This document shows, piece after piece, positions 35,903 to 42,364 of a stretch of 42,364 bases of DNA; position 1 is the first letter of the stretch, and each line of letters begins with the position of its first letter. The stretch is from an uncultured Clostridia bacterium. Lineage in GTDB: Bacteria; Bacillota; Clostridia; Christensenellales; Aristaeellaceae. Position numbers and translations under genes: made by a program. Under the pieces are notes generated by a model. That model had not been told where the DNA came from and did no database searches. It worked only from the letters and a program-made list of their open reading frames with translations. Location: NCBI GenBank assembly GCA_947631405.1, contig CANRLC010000015.1, positions 1-42,364 on the forward strand, given 5' to 3'.

Positions 35903-36526
35903 ATGGATAATCACGTCATCACGATCGCGCGGAGCTACGGCAGCGGCGGACGCAAGATGGGCAAGCTGCTGGCGCAGGAGCTGGGGTACGAGTATTACGA
36001 CCGCGAGATCCTGCGCATCGCCTCCGATGAGAGCGGCATCAGCGAGGAGCTGTTCAAGCAGGCCGACGAGCATAAGCGCATGCCGCTCTTCCGCATCGCG
36101 CGCGAGGTGTACACCGGCGAGGTCATCCCGCCCGATAGCGACGACTTCATCTCTAACGAGAATCTGTTCCGCTATCAGGCGAAGATCATCCGCGAGCTGG
36201 CCGCCACGCGCGACTGCGTGATCGTCGGCCGCTGCGCAAACTTCATCCTGCGCGGGCGGGAGAACGTCATCAATGTGTTTGTCTCCGCTCCGGTGGTGGA
36301 CTGCGTGCGCCGCGTGATGCAGACCGACGGATTGAATCTGGAGGAAGCGGAGAAGCGCATCAAGAAGATCGACAAGCGCCGCGCGGACTACTTCAAGTAT
36401 TTCACGGGCCGCCAGTGGCACGACGCCGCGCTCTACGACCTGTGCCTCAATACCGGGCACATGAGCGAGGATAAGTGCGTCGAGGTCGTGCGCGCGTACA
36501 TGCGTGCCCGCTTTGACGAGGACTGA
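35903..36526 (+). CDS. Cytidylate kinase-like family protein
   Basis: 207 residues after AAGGAGGGAGATCC. ITIARSYGSGGRKMGKLLA is a P-loop variant of the Cmk-like (PF13189) family, followed by YYDREILRIAS. VIVGRCANFIL and IKKIDKRRADYFKYFTG (lid region) are characteristic. The normal Cmk (CMP/dCMP kinase of pyrimidine salvage) is a different, longer branch; this family is common in Clostridia and its true phosphate acceptor is not established. A solitary gene with its own promoter and terminator. Confidence 0.88.
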   Translation: MDNHVITIARSYGSGGRKMGKLLAQELGYEYYDREILRIASDESGISEELFKQADEHKRMPLFRIAREVYTGEVIPPDSDDFISNENLFRYQAKIIRELAATRDCVIVGRCANFILRGRENVINVFVSAPVVDCVRRVMQTDGLNLEEAEKRIKKIDKRRADYFKYFTGRQWHDAALYDLCLNTGHMSEDKCVEVVRAYMRARFDED

Positions 36527-36546
36527 CATCAAACAAGACATAATAG

Positions 36547-36584
36547 AAGGCCGCCCCGGCGCATGCGCGCCGGGGCGGCCTTTT
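36547..36584. terminator. Bidirectional terminator between convergent genes
   Basis: A 14-bp perfect stem (36549-36562 with 36567-36580), loop ATGC, AA before and TTTT after. Confidence 0.88.
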
Positions 36585-36589
36585 GCGCG

Positions 36590-37969
36590 TTACTGCGCAA
36601 ACCTTCCGCTCGCGTCGATCTGTATGCCGTGCGCCGCGCCGTCGTCGCAGCCGACGAAGATCTCCGCCCACGCGCCCTCCTCGAGCTTCGCCGTCAGCGC
36701 GTAGCACGCGCCCCAGTTCGTCGAGACGACGCCCATTGACGCCCACGCCGCGCCCTCTCGCGGCTCGATGCCAAGCGTTCCGGCGTAGCGCGCGGCCTCC
36801 TCGAGCGCCGCCTCGGGCGTCGCGGCAGGTGCGGTTTCCGCCGCCGCGCTTTCGCGGTTTTCCTCGGACAGGTAGAGCTGAACCACCTCGCCCGTCTCGG
36901 CGTCAAACAGGACGCCCGCGCGGGTCAACCGGCCCGTTTCCCCGACGAAGGTGAAGGAGAGGGAGTACGCCGCGCGCTGGTTTTGATCCTCGCGCGTTTC
37001 CCCGTCAAAGTCGATGTTGGTCACCTGCCCGTCCTCGCCGCGCACGAGCGGGATGTACCCCGCGCCCTCGCTGACGGCGCCCGCCTTCGCGGAGAGCGGC
37101 ATGCCCAGCAGCTTGCAGAGCAGCGACCGCGCCTGCGCCTCGAAGCCGTCCGCGCCGCGCGACAGCTTCGCTGCGCCCTGCATGGCCAGTACGCCGACGA
37201 GTTCCTCGTCCGTCAGGCGGCGGTAGGGGAGAAGCGTCACCCTGTCCAGCCCCATAAAGTACGGCTTGTCCGTATCCATGGTGACGGGCGGCTCGGGGCA
37301 GGCGTCCTCCGCGTCGATCAGCCCGCGCGCGATGAGGTCGGAGAGCTGCTCCATGCGCGCGCGCTCCTCGCTCGTGTAGGGGCGCGAGCACTCCTGCCCG
37401 CCGCCGCGCACGCAGTTGCGATAGCAGATCGCCTGCGGGTCGAACGGCTCGCCGAGCTGATGATACGCGTCGATGATCGCCAGCAGCTGTTCGTCTGTCA
37501 GGCAAGTGCCGCAGAGCACATGATAGACGCGCTCCCCGTTAAAATCCTCCGGGTCGAGCGGGTAGACGCCGACGCGCACGTCTTCCGTGACGCCCAAGAC
37601 GCTCGCGCCGTCGCCCGTCGCAAGTCCCTCGTCGTAGAGTGCCTTCAGCCGCGCGGCGCGCGCGATCTCGCCCGGCGTGAGCTGCGGCGCCTGACAGACG
37701 TCGACGGGATAGCCGCCCTCGAACCGCGGCTCCACGGCCGTCTCCTCGTTCGCCCATGCGGGCAGGATGAGGCGCTCGTCCTCCGCCGCGCCGGGGTCGG
37801 GCAGGTACGCGTCCTCGCCCGGCAGAAGGCTTTGCGCGTCCCCGCTCAGCGCGAGGCCCACGTCCACGTCTGGCGCGGCCTCCACCGCGCCCTCCGTCAC
37901 CGCCGCCGCCGCGCCGGGCAGCGCCAGCATCGCGCACAGCGCAAGCGCCATGCTCCATCTCTCTTTCAT
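36590..37969 (-). CDS. Large secreted protein of unknown function
   Basis: 459 residues from ATG 37969; an ATG three codons upstream (37978) falls inside the ribosome site AAAGGATG. Signal peptide about 1-23 (MKERWSMALALCAMLALPGA). Seven or so cysteines in the middle (VLCGTCLTDEQLL, ICYRNCVRGGGQEC, EDACPEPP) suggest disulfides or metal binding. Repeated short helical motifs begin LTPGEIARAARL, YTSEERARMEQL and LTDEEL. The C-terminal 180 residues (AYSLSFTFVGETG, GVLFDAETGEVVQLY) recall PepSY/YcdB-like folds. Lies 131 bp downstream of a histidine kinase gene on the same strand, so it may belong to that regulon. Confidence 0.7.
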   Translation of the reverse strand: MKERWSMALALCAMLALPGAAAAVTEGAVEAAPDVDVGLALSGDAQSLLPGEDAYLPDPGAAEDERLILPAWANEETAVEPRFEGGYPVDVCQAPQLTPGEIARAARLKALYDEGLATGDGASVLGVTEDVRVGVYPLDPEDFNGERVYHVLCGTCLTDEQLLAIIDAYHQLGEPFDPQAICYRNCVRGGGQECSRPYTSEERARMEQLSDLIARGLIDAEDACPEPPVTMDTDKPYFMGLDRVTLLPYRRLTDEELVGVLAMQGAAKLSRGADGFEAQARSLLCKLLGMPLSAKAGAVSEGAGYIPLVRGEDGQVTNIDFDGETREDQNQRAAYSLSFTFVGETGRLTRAGVLFDAETGEVVQLYLSEENRESAAAETAPAATPEAALEEAARYAGTLGIEPREGAAWASMGVVSTNWGACYALTAKLEEGAWAEIFVGCDDGAAHGIQIDASGRFAQ

Positions 37970-38100
37970 CTCAATCATCCTTTCCGCGCCCACCCTTTTG
38001 CGGTGCGATCGCCTGCCCCAAAACGATCGTCTTTGACAGGCCGACGCCCCGTCTCTTTCGGGCGCAGCGCCAGCATAGCGTGAATTCGGTTTCAAAGTCT

Positions 38101-39417
38101 TCACGGCGGCGTAACAAAGCGGTAAACGACGCGCGTGCCGCGGCCCGGCGCGCTGTCGATGCGCAGCGTCCCGCCGTGCAGCGCAGCGATGCGCGCGCAG
38201 AGCGTGAGGCCCAGCCCCGCGCCGCCCGCGCTGCGCGAGCGCGCCTTGTCGGCCTTGTAGAACGCGTCGAACGCCCGCCCGGCCTCCTCCGGCGTCATGC
38301 CGCAGCCTTTGTCCTCGACCGCGAAGCCGTCGGCGGCCATCGTCACGGTCACGGGCGCGTCGCCGCCCGCGCGCAGCGCGTTGACCACCAGATTGCGCAA
38401 AAGCGCTAAGGTCAGCTCCCGCTCGGCGAAAAAGCGCGCGTCCTCGCCCGCAAGCGCCACGCCGTCAAACACGGCCAGCGCCTCGCGCGCCATCTCCATC
38501 GACGAAAAGAAGCACTTTTGCACCGGCTCGTGGGAAAGGCGCGTGAGCAGCAACAGCCGCTCGTCCATCCCGGCGAGGCGCGACGCCTCGCGCGCCATCG
38601 TGGCAAGCAGCGCGCTGCGCTCCCGTTCCGGCAGCGACGCGCGGCGCAGCAGGTCGGCCCCGGCGACGAGGCTCGTTAGCGGCGTGCGCATCTCGTGCGC
38701 CAGCGCGTCGATCAGCTCCTGCCGCCCCTCGGCCTCCCGGCGCAGCGCGTCCTCGCGCTCGCGCACAGCCCAGGCCATCGCGCCGAACGCGCGGGTCAGC
38801 TCGCCCGCCTCGTCGCGCCCAGCCCGCGGCAGGGGCGTGCCGTATGCGCCGCCCTCCAGCGCGCGCGCCGCGCCGACCAGCATCCGCAACGGCCGCGTCA
38901 GCCATCCCGACAGCCACGCCGCCAGCAGCGCGCCCAGTCCCGCGCCCGCCGCGCAGACCGCCGCTGCCCACGCGGCGATGCGAGCGCGCAGCGTGTACAG
39001 CGGCGACACGTCCGAGCAGAGGAGCAGCGTCAGATCGTCCGTCAGCCGATGCGCAACGTACAGCTTTTTCGCATAAAGCAGCGTCGCGCGGCCCTCACAG
39101 GAGATCAACTCCCGGATGCCCGCGTGCCCCGGCAGTCCCGCGCCCGCCAGTGGCGCGCCGTCCCTGAGCAGCTGCACGCGCAGGCTGTCCGAGCCGTAGC
39201 GGCTCTGCGCGCTTTGCGCGACCGCGTACACGCCCGCCTCGTCCGCGCCGGACAGCTCCAGCGCGACCGCGCGCGCGATCGCTGCCTCCTCGCTGAGCGC
39301 CCGTTCCCGCTCGCGCTCCATCGTCAGCGCGAAGCTGCGCCACGCCACCAGCCCCGTGCCCGCCGCCAGAAGCGCGAGCACGAGGAGCGTCGTCGCCAGC
39401 GCCATCCGCCGCCTCAT
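38101..39417 (-). CDS. Membrane sensor histidine kinase
   Basis: 438 residues. The ATG at 39417 overlaps the regulator's TGA (ATGA junction). TM1 about 5-25 (ALATTLLVLALLAAGTGLVA), a sensor part about 30-140, TM2 about 145-170 (AAWAAAVCAAGAGLGALLAA), HAMP, HisKA with His241 (LAHEMRTPLTS), and HATPase_c with N box (LLRNLVVNALRAGG), G1 DKGCGM, F box AFYKADKARSRS and G2 GGAGLGLTL. The extracytoplasmic domain is small and has no recognised ligand fold. Partner of the OmpR-type regulator upstream. Confidence 0.92.
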   Translation of the reverse strand: MRRRMALATTLLVLALLAAGTGLVAWRSFALTMERERERALSEEAAIARAVALELSGADEAGVYAVAQSAQSRYGSDSLRVQLLRDGAPLAGAGLPGHAGIRELISCEGRATLLYAKKLYVAHRLTDDLTLLLCSDVSPLYTLRARIAAWAAAVCAAGAGLGALLAAWLSGWLTRPLRMLVGAARALEGGAYGTPLPRAGRDEAGELTRAFGAMAWAVREREDALRREAEGRQELIDALAHEMRTPLTSLVAGADLLRRASLPERERSALLATMAREASRLAGMDERLLLLTRLSHEPVQKCFFSSMEMAREALAVFDGVALAGEDARFFAERELTLALLRNLVVNALRAGGDAPVTVTMAADGFAVEDKGCGMTPEEAGRAFDAFYKADKARSRSAGGAGLGLTLCARIAALHGGTLRIDSAPGRGTRVVYRFVTPP

Positions 39418-40079
39418 CCGCGTCCCCCTTCCGCGCTGAACCGATAGCCGAATTTGTACACCGTCTCGATCCATTCCGGCCCGATCTTGTTGCGCAGCCG
39501 CTGCACATGCACGTCCACCGTGCGCGTCTCCCCGGCGTAGTCGTATCCCCAGACGGCGGAGAGCAGCTCCTCGCGGCTGAGCGCGGTATTCCGCCGCCGC
39601 ACGAACATCGCCAGCAGATCGAATTCCAGCGCGGTCAGTGCGATCTCCTCGCCGCCCCTTATCACGCGCCGCGCGGCGAGATCGACGGTCAAATCGCCGA
39701 AGCGGGCGACGCGCTCCTCCTTCTTCGCCCGGCGCAGGATGTTTTCCACCCGCGCCAGTAGCTCCGCAGGCTCGAACGGTTTGAGGATGTAGTCGTGCGC
39801 GCCCAGCCGCAGGCCGTACACGCGATCCGCCACGGCGGTCTTCGCCGTCACGAACAGCACGGGCACCGCCTGCTCGGTAAACGCTTCGCACAGCGAAAAG
39901 CCGTCCTCCCCGGGCAGCATCACGTCCAGCAGCGCCAGATCCGGCGCGCGCCCCGAAAGCATCGCGCGCGCCGCCGCCGCGTCCTCCGCCTCCCGGCAGG
40001 CGTGGCCCACCAGCGTCAGGTGCATGCGCAACACCTGCCGAATCGACGCCTCGTCCTCCACGATCAGGATGTCCGCCAC
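39414..40079 (-). CDS. OmpR/PhoB-family response regulator
   Basis: 221 residues from a GTG placed 8 bp after AGGAGGT. Receiver domain with Glu8/Asp9, phosphoacceptor Asp52 (LALLDVMLPG), VLFVTAK and DYILKPFEP. The winged-helix domain (about 125-218) has LTALEFDLLAMF and RTVDVHVQRLRNKIG. Translationally coupled to the following kinase. The upstream region has a -10 box without a -35 box and a palindrome, suggesting activator-dependent, possibly auto-regulated expression. Confidence 0.93.
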   Translation of the reverse strand: MADILIVEDEASIRQVLRMHLTLVGHACREAEDAAAARAMLSGRAPDLALLDVMLPGEDGFSLCEAFTEQAVPVLFVTAKTAVADRVYGLRLGAHDYILKPFEPAELLARVENILRRAKKEERVARFGDLTVDLAARRVIRGGEEIALTALEFDLLAMFVRRRNTALSREELLSAVWGYDYAGETRTVDVHVQRLRNKIGPEWIETVYKFGYRFSAEGGRG

Positions 40080-40113
40080 GGCGGGAAACCTCCTTTGGGT
40101 GTTTGTTGATGAA

Positions 40114-40156
40114 AGTATAGCACGGTTTGGCGCGGGGCGGCGTTACAAGGTTGTAA
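40114..40156 (-). promoter_or_regulatory. Promoter with palindromic operator for the two-component operon
   Basis: TATACT on the minus strand (40114-40119) has no -35 hexamer at 17 bp (GC-rich CGCCGC instead). Immediately upstream lies the perfect palindrome TTACAAGGTTGTAA (40143-40156). The position is that of an activator site replacing the -35 box. Confidence 0.5.
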
Positions 40157-40363
40157 AATTGGGGGAGGAGAACAGGGTGAGCGGGAGAAGCGCGCCGATG
40201 CAGGAGCCTCGTGCGAGAGGATTAAGCGGAGGCGCGGGGATGATCGGGTTTATTGGGCAAACAAACCTAAACGGAAAAAGTATTGGAATTTTACTCCTCT
40301 TGTGATATGTTGATATAGGGATAGGAAAACCAGACTGTAAACCGGAAACGGAAAACGACGAAC

Positions 40364-40516
40364 ATGCAGTCTGTCAAAGAAACCTTTTCTTCCGCCCGGA
40401 GGGGGAGAAAAGGCGAACCCATTTTTTCAATACTTGCTTGGATTTTGAATCGAATCAAAAGGGATTTTGGTGCTGAACATGGGTTTTGGACAAGCTGGAA
40501 TATGGAACAAGAGTGA
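40364..40516 (+). CDS. Short ORF (50 aa), paralogue of the frameshifted copy at 40946
   Basis: MQSVKETF at the start, then a basic RRGRKGEP, a hydrophobic/amphipathic helix PIFSILAWILNRIKRDFG and an aromatic end (GFWTSW). The second copy 580 bp downstream keeps about 20 of 34 residues over the C-terminal part, and several base differences are silent, which argues that this was once translated. The ribosome site (GGAAAACGACGAAC) is weak. No homologue is recognised. It may be a fragment of a larger lost gene rather than a complete protein. Confidence 0.4.
   Translation: MQSVKETFSSARRGRKGEPIFSILAWILNRIKRDFGAEHGFWTSWNMEQE
40367..40496. repeat. Dispersed 130-bp repeat, copy A
   Basis: Matches 40946-41076 over its whole length at roughly three-quarters identity, beginning CAGTCTGT and ending AAGCT. 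The best-kept part is GGATTTTGGTGCT followed by ATGGGTTTT. Copy A has one base less, after TTTTC. Confidence 0.8.
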
Positions 40517-40574
40517 AAGAATGTATCATCGTGTAAATGCCGATCAATCGAACAACATAGCGTGAGGTGATCGT

Positions 40575-40808
40575 ATGATCAGATTTGATCAATTGAGGAG
40601 CAGCTATATCGCCACGATACAATGCGCGATGATAATGGGAGGCCCCTATGAGTAAGTCATGCAAGAAAACGATCAGCTGCATAAAGTGTGCGAAATGATC
40701 GTCGATAGCAGCGACTACTGTGACGCGGATAAGCGCTTCATGAAAACACAACTGCAGACATTGAGAGAAACGCTTTCCGAAGAAATCCGGTACGAATATT
40801 TCAGGTGA
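40575..40808 (+). pseudogene. Small ORF interrupted by an in-frame stop or frameshift
   Basis: ATG at 40575 follows a very good GTGAGGTGATCGT site and reads MIRFDQLRSSYIATIQ... to TAA at 40653. The same frame continues from ATG 40659 for 49 codons (MQENDQLHKVCEMIVDSSDY ... RYEYFR). Alternatively ATG 40648, 5 bp after GGGAGG, would lead into the 49-codon part if one base were added near GTAAGT. Both readings suggest a small protein or pair of proteins damaged by mutation. No family recognised. Confidence 0.4.
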
Positions 40809-40924
40809 TCAATGAAATTGCATCCGTGTAGTTTAGGGCTGGTGGCCTAACCCTTTTGTTTTTGTGTTACCCCGCTTTTGATTGTTTCACCATGGGCAAC
40901 CCCCTTTTTTGACGATCTGAAACA

Positions 40925-40944
40925 GCCTCCCGCGCGGGAGGCCG
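40925..40944. repeat. 20-bp palindrome-containing repeat, left copy
   Basis: GCCTCCCGCGCGGGAGGCCG; its first 18 bases form a perfect palindrome. An identical copy is at 41080-41099. Together they bracket repeat copy B. Confidence 0.85.
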
Positions 40945-40945
40945 T

Positions 40946-41076
40946 CAGTCTGTTAAGGAAGCCTTTTCATTCTCTCCGAAGGGGGAAAAATGACGATCCA
41001 ATTCTTTCAATTATAGTATGGCTTTTGAATCGGATTAAAATGGATTTTGGTGCTAGATATGGGTTTTTGATAAGCT
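40946..41076. repeat. Dispersed 130-bp repeat, copy B (frameshifted ORF copy)
   Basis: Homologous to copy A. It reads QSVKEAF in one frame, then, after one extra base, RRGKNDDPILSIIVWLLNR and IKMDFGARYGF in another. No start codon stands at its head. It appears to be a decayed second copy of the short ORF. Confidence 0.75.
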
Positions 41077-41079
41077 ACG

Positions 41080-41099
41080 GCCTCCCGCGCGGGAGGCCG
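41080..41099. repeat. 20-bp palindrome-containing repeat, right copy
   Basis: Identical to 40925-40944. It lies 19 bp past the stop of the minus-strand rhomboid-like gene and could also cap that transcript, though no T-run follows. Confidence 0.85.
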
Positions 41100-41117
41100 A
41101 TGGATATGCATCGCTTG

Positions 41118-41777
41118 TCAGCGTCGCATCGCCTTGCGGAAATTGTAGCGCGTGCGCCAATACTGCGATTCGCGCCGGAGCATGTGCAGCAGGTCTCCGC
41201 CGAGGAACAGGATCACGTTGGCGAGGCACAGCGCGATGGTCACGCGCGTGGACGCGTTGCCCACGATGAACTGCCAGAGATATAGCGCCGCGTCGATCAG
41301 GGCCAAGTATTTCATTTTAATCGGGACGATCATGAAGAGCAGCACCTGTTCGTCCGGGTAGAGCGCGGCGAAGGCGAAGAACAGCGACAGATTGAGGAAC
41401 ATGTTGCTCGCGTATCCGGTGATGAGGCACGCGATGATCGCCGCGACCATGCCGACGAGGTAATAGAGGTTGAAACGCACCGCGCCCCAGCGCGCTTCCA
41501 GCGCCGTGCCGATCATATAGTAAAAATAGAGCGTGAAGACAATGAAGAGCACGCTGCTGTTGGGCGGCACGAGGATGAACGTCACCAACCGCCAGATCTC
41601 GCCGCGCAGCAGGCCCTCGCGCGTGAGCGTCATCAGGTTGTAGAGGCGGTAGCCCAGCGTGGGCCAGATAAAGAGCAGCACGAACATCACGCCCTGCCCG
41701 ATGACGATGTACTTCATCAGATCGCTGACGGCCCAGCGACGGAGCTTGCGCTCCAGATCGAATCGGATCGGTTTCAA
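41118..41777 (-). CDS. Rhomboid-like integral membrane protein, probably non-catalytic
   Basis: 219 residues from a TTG 8 bp after AAAGGGGGAAA; an ATG farther up (41819) would lie within the promoter. About six membrane segments: YIVIGQGVMFVLLFIW, a loop with GEIWRLVTFILVPP, VLFIVFTLYFYYMIGTALE, FNLYYLVGMVAAIIACLI, LNLSLFFAFAALYP and a last pair. The GEIWRLVTF and GTALEARWG blocks are typical of rhomboid-fold proteins. The catalytic GxSx serine and the late histidine are missing, so it is likely a pseudoprotease of the clostridial type. The C-terminus is basic (RRESQYWRTRYNFRKAMRR). Confidence 0.78.
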   Translation of the reverse strand: MKPIRFDLERKLRRWAVSDLMKYIVIGQGVMFVLLFIWPTLGYRLYNLMTLTREGLLRGEIWRLVTFILVPPNSSVLFIVFTLYFYYMIGTALEARWGAVRFNLYYLVGMVAAIIACLITGYASNMFLNLSLFFAFAALYPDEQVLLFMIVPIKMKYLALIDAALYLWQFIVGNASTRVTIALCLANVILFLGGDLLHMLRRESQYWRTRYNFRKAMRR

Positions 41778-41799
41778 TCGGATTTCCCCCTTTGCGTAC

Positions 41800-41828
41800 A
41801 GTATACCATATCTTTTCAAAAGTTAAAA
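41800..41828 (-). promoter_or_regulatory. Extended -10 promoter of the rhomboid-like gene
   Basis: On the minus strand TGGTATACT (TATACT at 41800-41805 with TG one base upstream); TTTTAA at about the -35 place (41823-41828) is poor. Confidence 0.6.
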
Positions 41829-41895
41829 CCCGCCGGCGCGCATTTTGCCGCCCGGGTCAGCCGCGCGAGCAGCGAGAAAATTCGCGCCCAAGGTG

Positions 41896-41924
41896 TTGAC
41901 AAAGCGCGATGCGCGCGGTATAAT
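41896..41924 (+). promoter_or_regulatory. Perfect consensus promoter of tRNA-Asn
   Basis: TTGACA (41896-41901), 17 bp, TATAAT (41919-41924), about 20 bp before the tRNA. Confidence 0.95.
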
Positions 41925-41943
41925 AGACGTGGTTCCGGGATAT

Positions 41944-42017
<74 letters not shown>

Positions 42018-42018
<1 letters not shown>

Positions 42019-42056
42019 AAGAAATGAGATCCACTGCAAGTGGGTCTCATTTCTTT
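42018..42056 (+). terminator. Long hairpin after tRNA-Asn
   Basis: AAAGAAATGAGA + TCCACT pair with AGTGGG + TCTCATTTCTTT around a GCA loop: about 18 bp of stem starting at the last base of the CCA. T-rich 3' arm. Likely terminator and 3'-processing signal. Confidence 0.85.
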
Positions 42057-42070
42057 GGGGCTTTAGCGTG

Positions 42071-42095
42071 AAAAAACCACCGGCTCAGCCGGTGG
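42071..42095 (-). terminator. Terminator-like hairpin downstream of the transposase fragment
   Basis: CCACCGGC-TCA-GCCGGTGG; read on the minus strand it is followed by six T. It may end transcription coming from the insertion sequence remnant, or be a remnant hairpin of another element. Confidence 0.7.
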
Positions 42096-42106
42096 AATAA
42101 GAATCT

Positions 42107-42364
42107 TTAGATACAAGAAAATCCTCCTTTGCTATAATAAAGCGGGTTTGTACTAGTCAACAAAAACTGGACACAAACAGCGAAGAAATTAGACACGCGC
42201 ATTTTGAAAAGAAGCGAATAGGCCGGCCGCTCGTCGTTAAAGAATCGAATGTAATCCGAGACCTGCTCTTCTACGTTTTCCGTGCCTGTCACATGAAAAT
42301 CCATGAACAGTTCCGCTTTAATCCATCCGTTGACAGCTTCCATCGCCGCGTTATCCGTCGGCGT
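42107..42364 (-). pseudogene. 3' fragment of IS3-family transposase (OrfB), aberrant C-terminus
   Basis: The frame is open to the right edge, so the 5' part is outside. TPTDNAAMEAVNGWIKAE carries the last acidic residue of the rve-type DDE integrase core, followed by SDYIRFFNDERPAYSL, where intact members go on to a ...TPxxY end. Here the chain instead runs on as LFKMRVSNFFAV and a hydrophobic tail up to a late TAA, so the gene is truncated or frameshifted after AYSL. ACTAGTCAACAAAAACTGGA at 42153-42172 looks like the element's end. It acts, if at all, only with a full copy elsewhere. Confidence 0.8.

Larger units (their letters stand above)
40157..41117. other. AT-richer intergenic island without ordinary genes
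   Basis: About 960 bp whose composition is visibly lower in GC than both flanks. It contains a 50-codon ORF (40364-40516), a broken small ORF (40575-40808), a second, frameshifted copy of the first ORF (40946-41076), 20-bp palindromes, and a weak hairpin with T-runs at about 40832-40864. 40157-40360 shows nothing recognisable apart from purine-rich DNA. It may be a decayed mobile or horizontally acquired segment. Confidence 0.55.

Noticed and set aside
40360-41100. CRISPR array
   Set aside because: Only two copies of the repeat, far apart and diverged, with no regular short spacers and no cas genes.
40878-41285. 135-codon plus-strand ORF through repeat copy B into the rhomboid-like gene
   Set aside because: Its second half is antisense to the membrane protein; only the part in copy B is coding-like, and that is better explained as the frameshifted paralogue.
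42077-42095. IS200/IS605 terminal hairpin
   Set aside because: The hairpin has a similar look, but no tnpA/tnpB sequence or cleavage motif is beside it; a terminator for the minus strand explains it.

Overview
The window looks like chromosome from a GC-rich, probably spore-forming member of the Bacillota (Clostridia). The signs are a Gram-positive dcw cluster whose class B penicillin-binding protein carries PASTA domains, a MurE with the meso-diaminopimelate DNPR motif, two GerMN-domain sporulation/germination-type proteins, strong SD sequences, SigA-type TTGACA/TATAAT promoters and many TTG starts. An order such as Christensenellales is only a guess from gene content and style. Most of the window is very GC-rich; the Sel1 gene at the left edge, the 40.2-41.1 kb island and the right edge are visibly poorer in GC.

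Layout. 1-3 kb: the end of a Sel1-repeat gene with nearly identical 108-bp repeats, then a convergent-facing gene for a degenerate protein resembling the glycosyltransferase/membrane part of cyclic beta-1,2-glucan synthase. 3.2-10.9 kb: proteostasis block tig-clpP-clpX (one promoter) and lon (own promoter), a cluster of small hairpins, then engB and an AlkZ-related gene. 11-13.5 kb (minus): dacF-type D,D-carboxypeptidase followed by a secreted SH3b protein. 13.9-19.6 kb: response regulator, histidine kinase (no canonical start codon for its first membrane segment), two exported GerMN proteins and holA, closely packed. 19.7-21.6 kb: CAP-domain secreted protein (minus), double zinc-ribbon protein and metallophosphoesterase.

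21.8-33.9 kb: cell division and wall cluster mraZ-ftsL-pbp(PASTA)-murE-mraY-murD-ftsW-divIB, then ftsA-ftsZ from a further promoter. rsmH, murF, murG, murC and murB are not present at their usual places. MraZ-type boxes lie inside and just after the mraZ promoter, so the cluster is probably autoregulated. 34-36.5 kb: a secreted protein (minus), a HAD phosphatase and a cytidylate-kinase-like protein. 36.6-40.1 kb (minus): an OmpR-type response regulator and histidine kinase with overlapping ATGA junction, followed by a large secreted protein; a perfect palindrome sits above the regulator promoter.

40.2-41.1 kb: an AT-richer island without ordinary genes. It has two diverged copies of a 130-bp stretch that reads as the same short protein (one copy frameshifted), a small broken ORF between them, and identical 20-bp palindromes around the second copy. 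41.1-42.4 kb: a rhomboid-like membrane protein without recognisable catalytic residues, a tRNA-Asn with a perfect consensus promoter and strong terminator, and the 3' fragment of an IS3-family transposase running off the right edge.

The best candidates for undescribed biology are the short paralogous ORFs at 40.36-41.08 kb, the degenerate glucan-synthase-like protein at 0.96-3.0 kb, and the kinase-GerMN-GerMN operon. No defence system, CRISPR array or prophage was seen.
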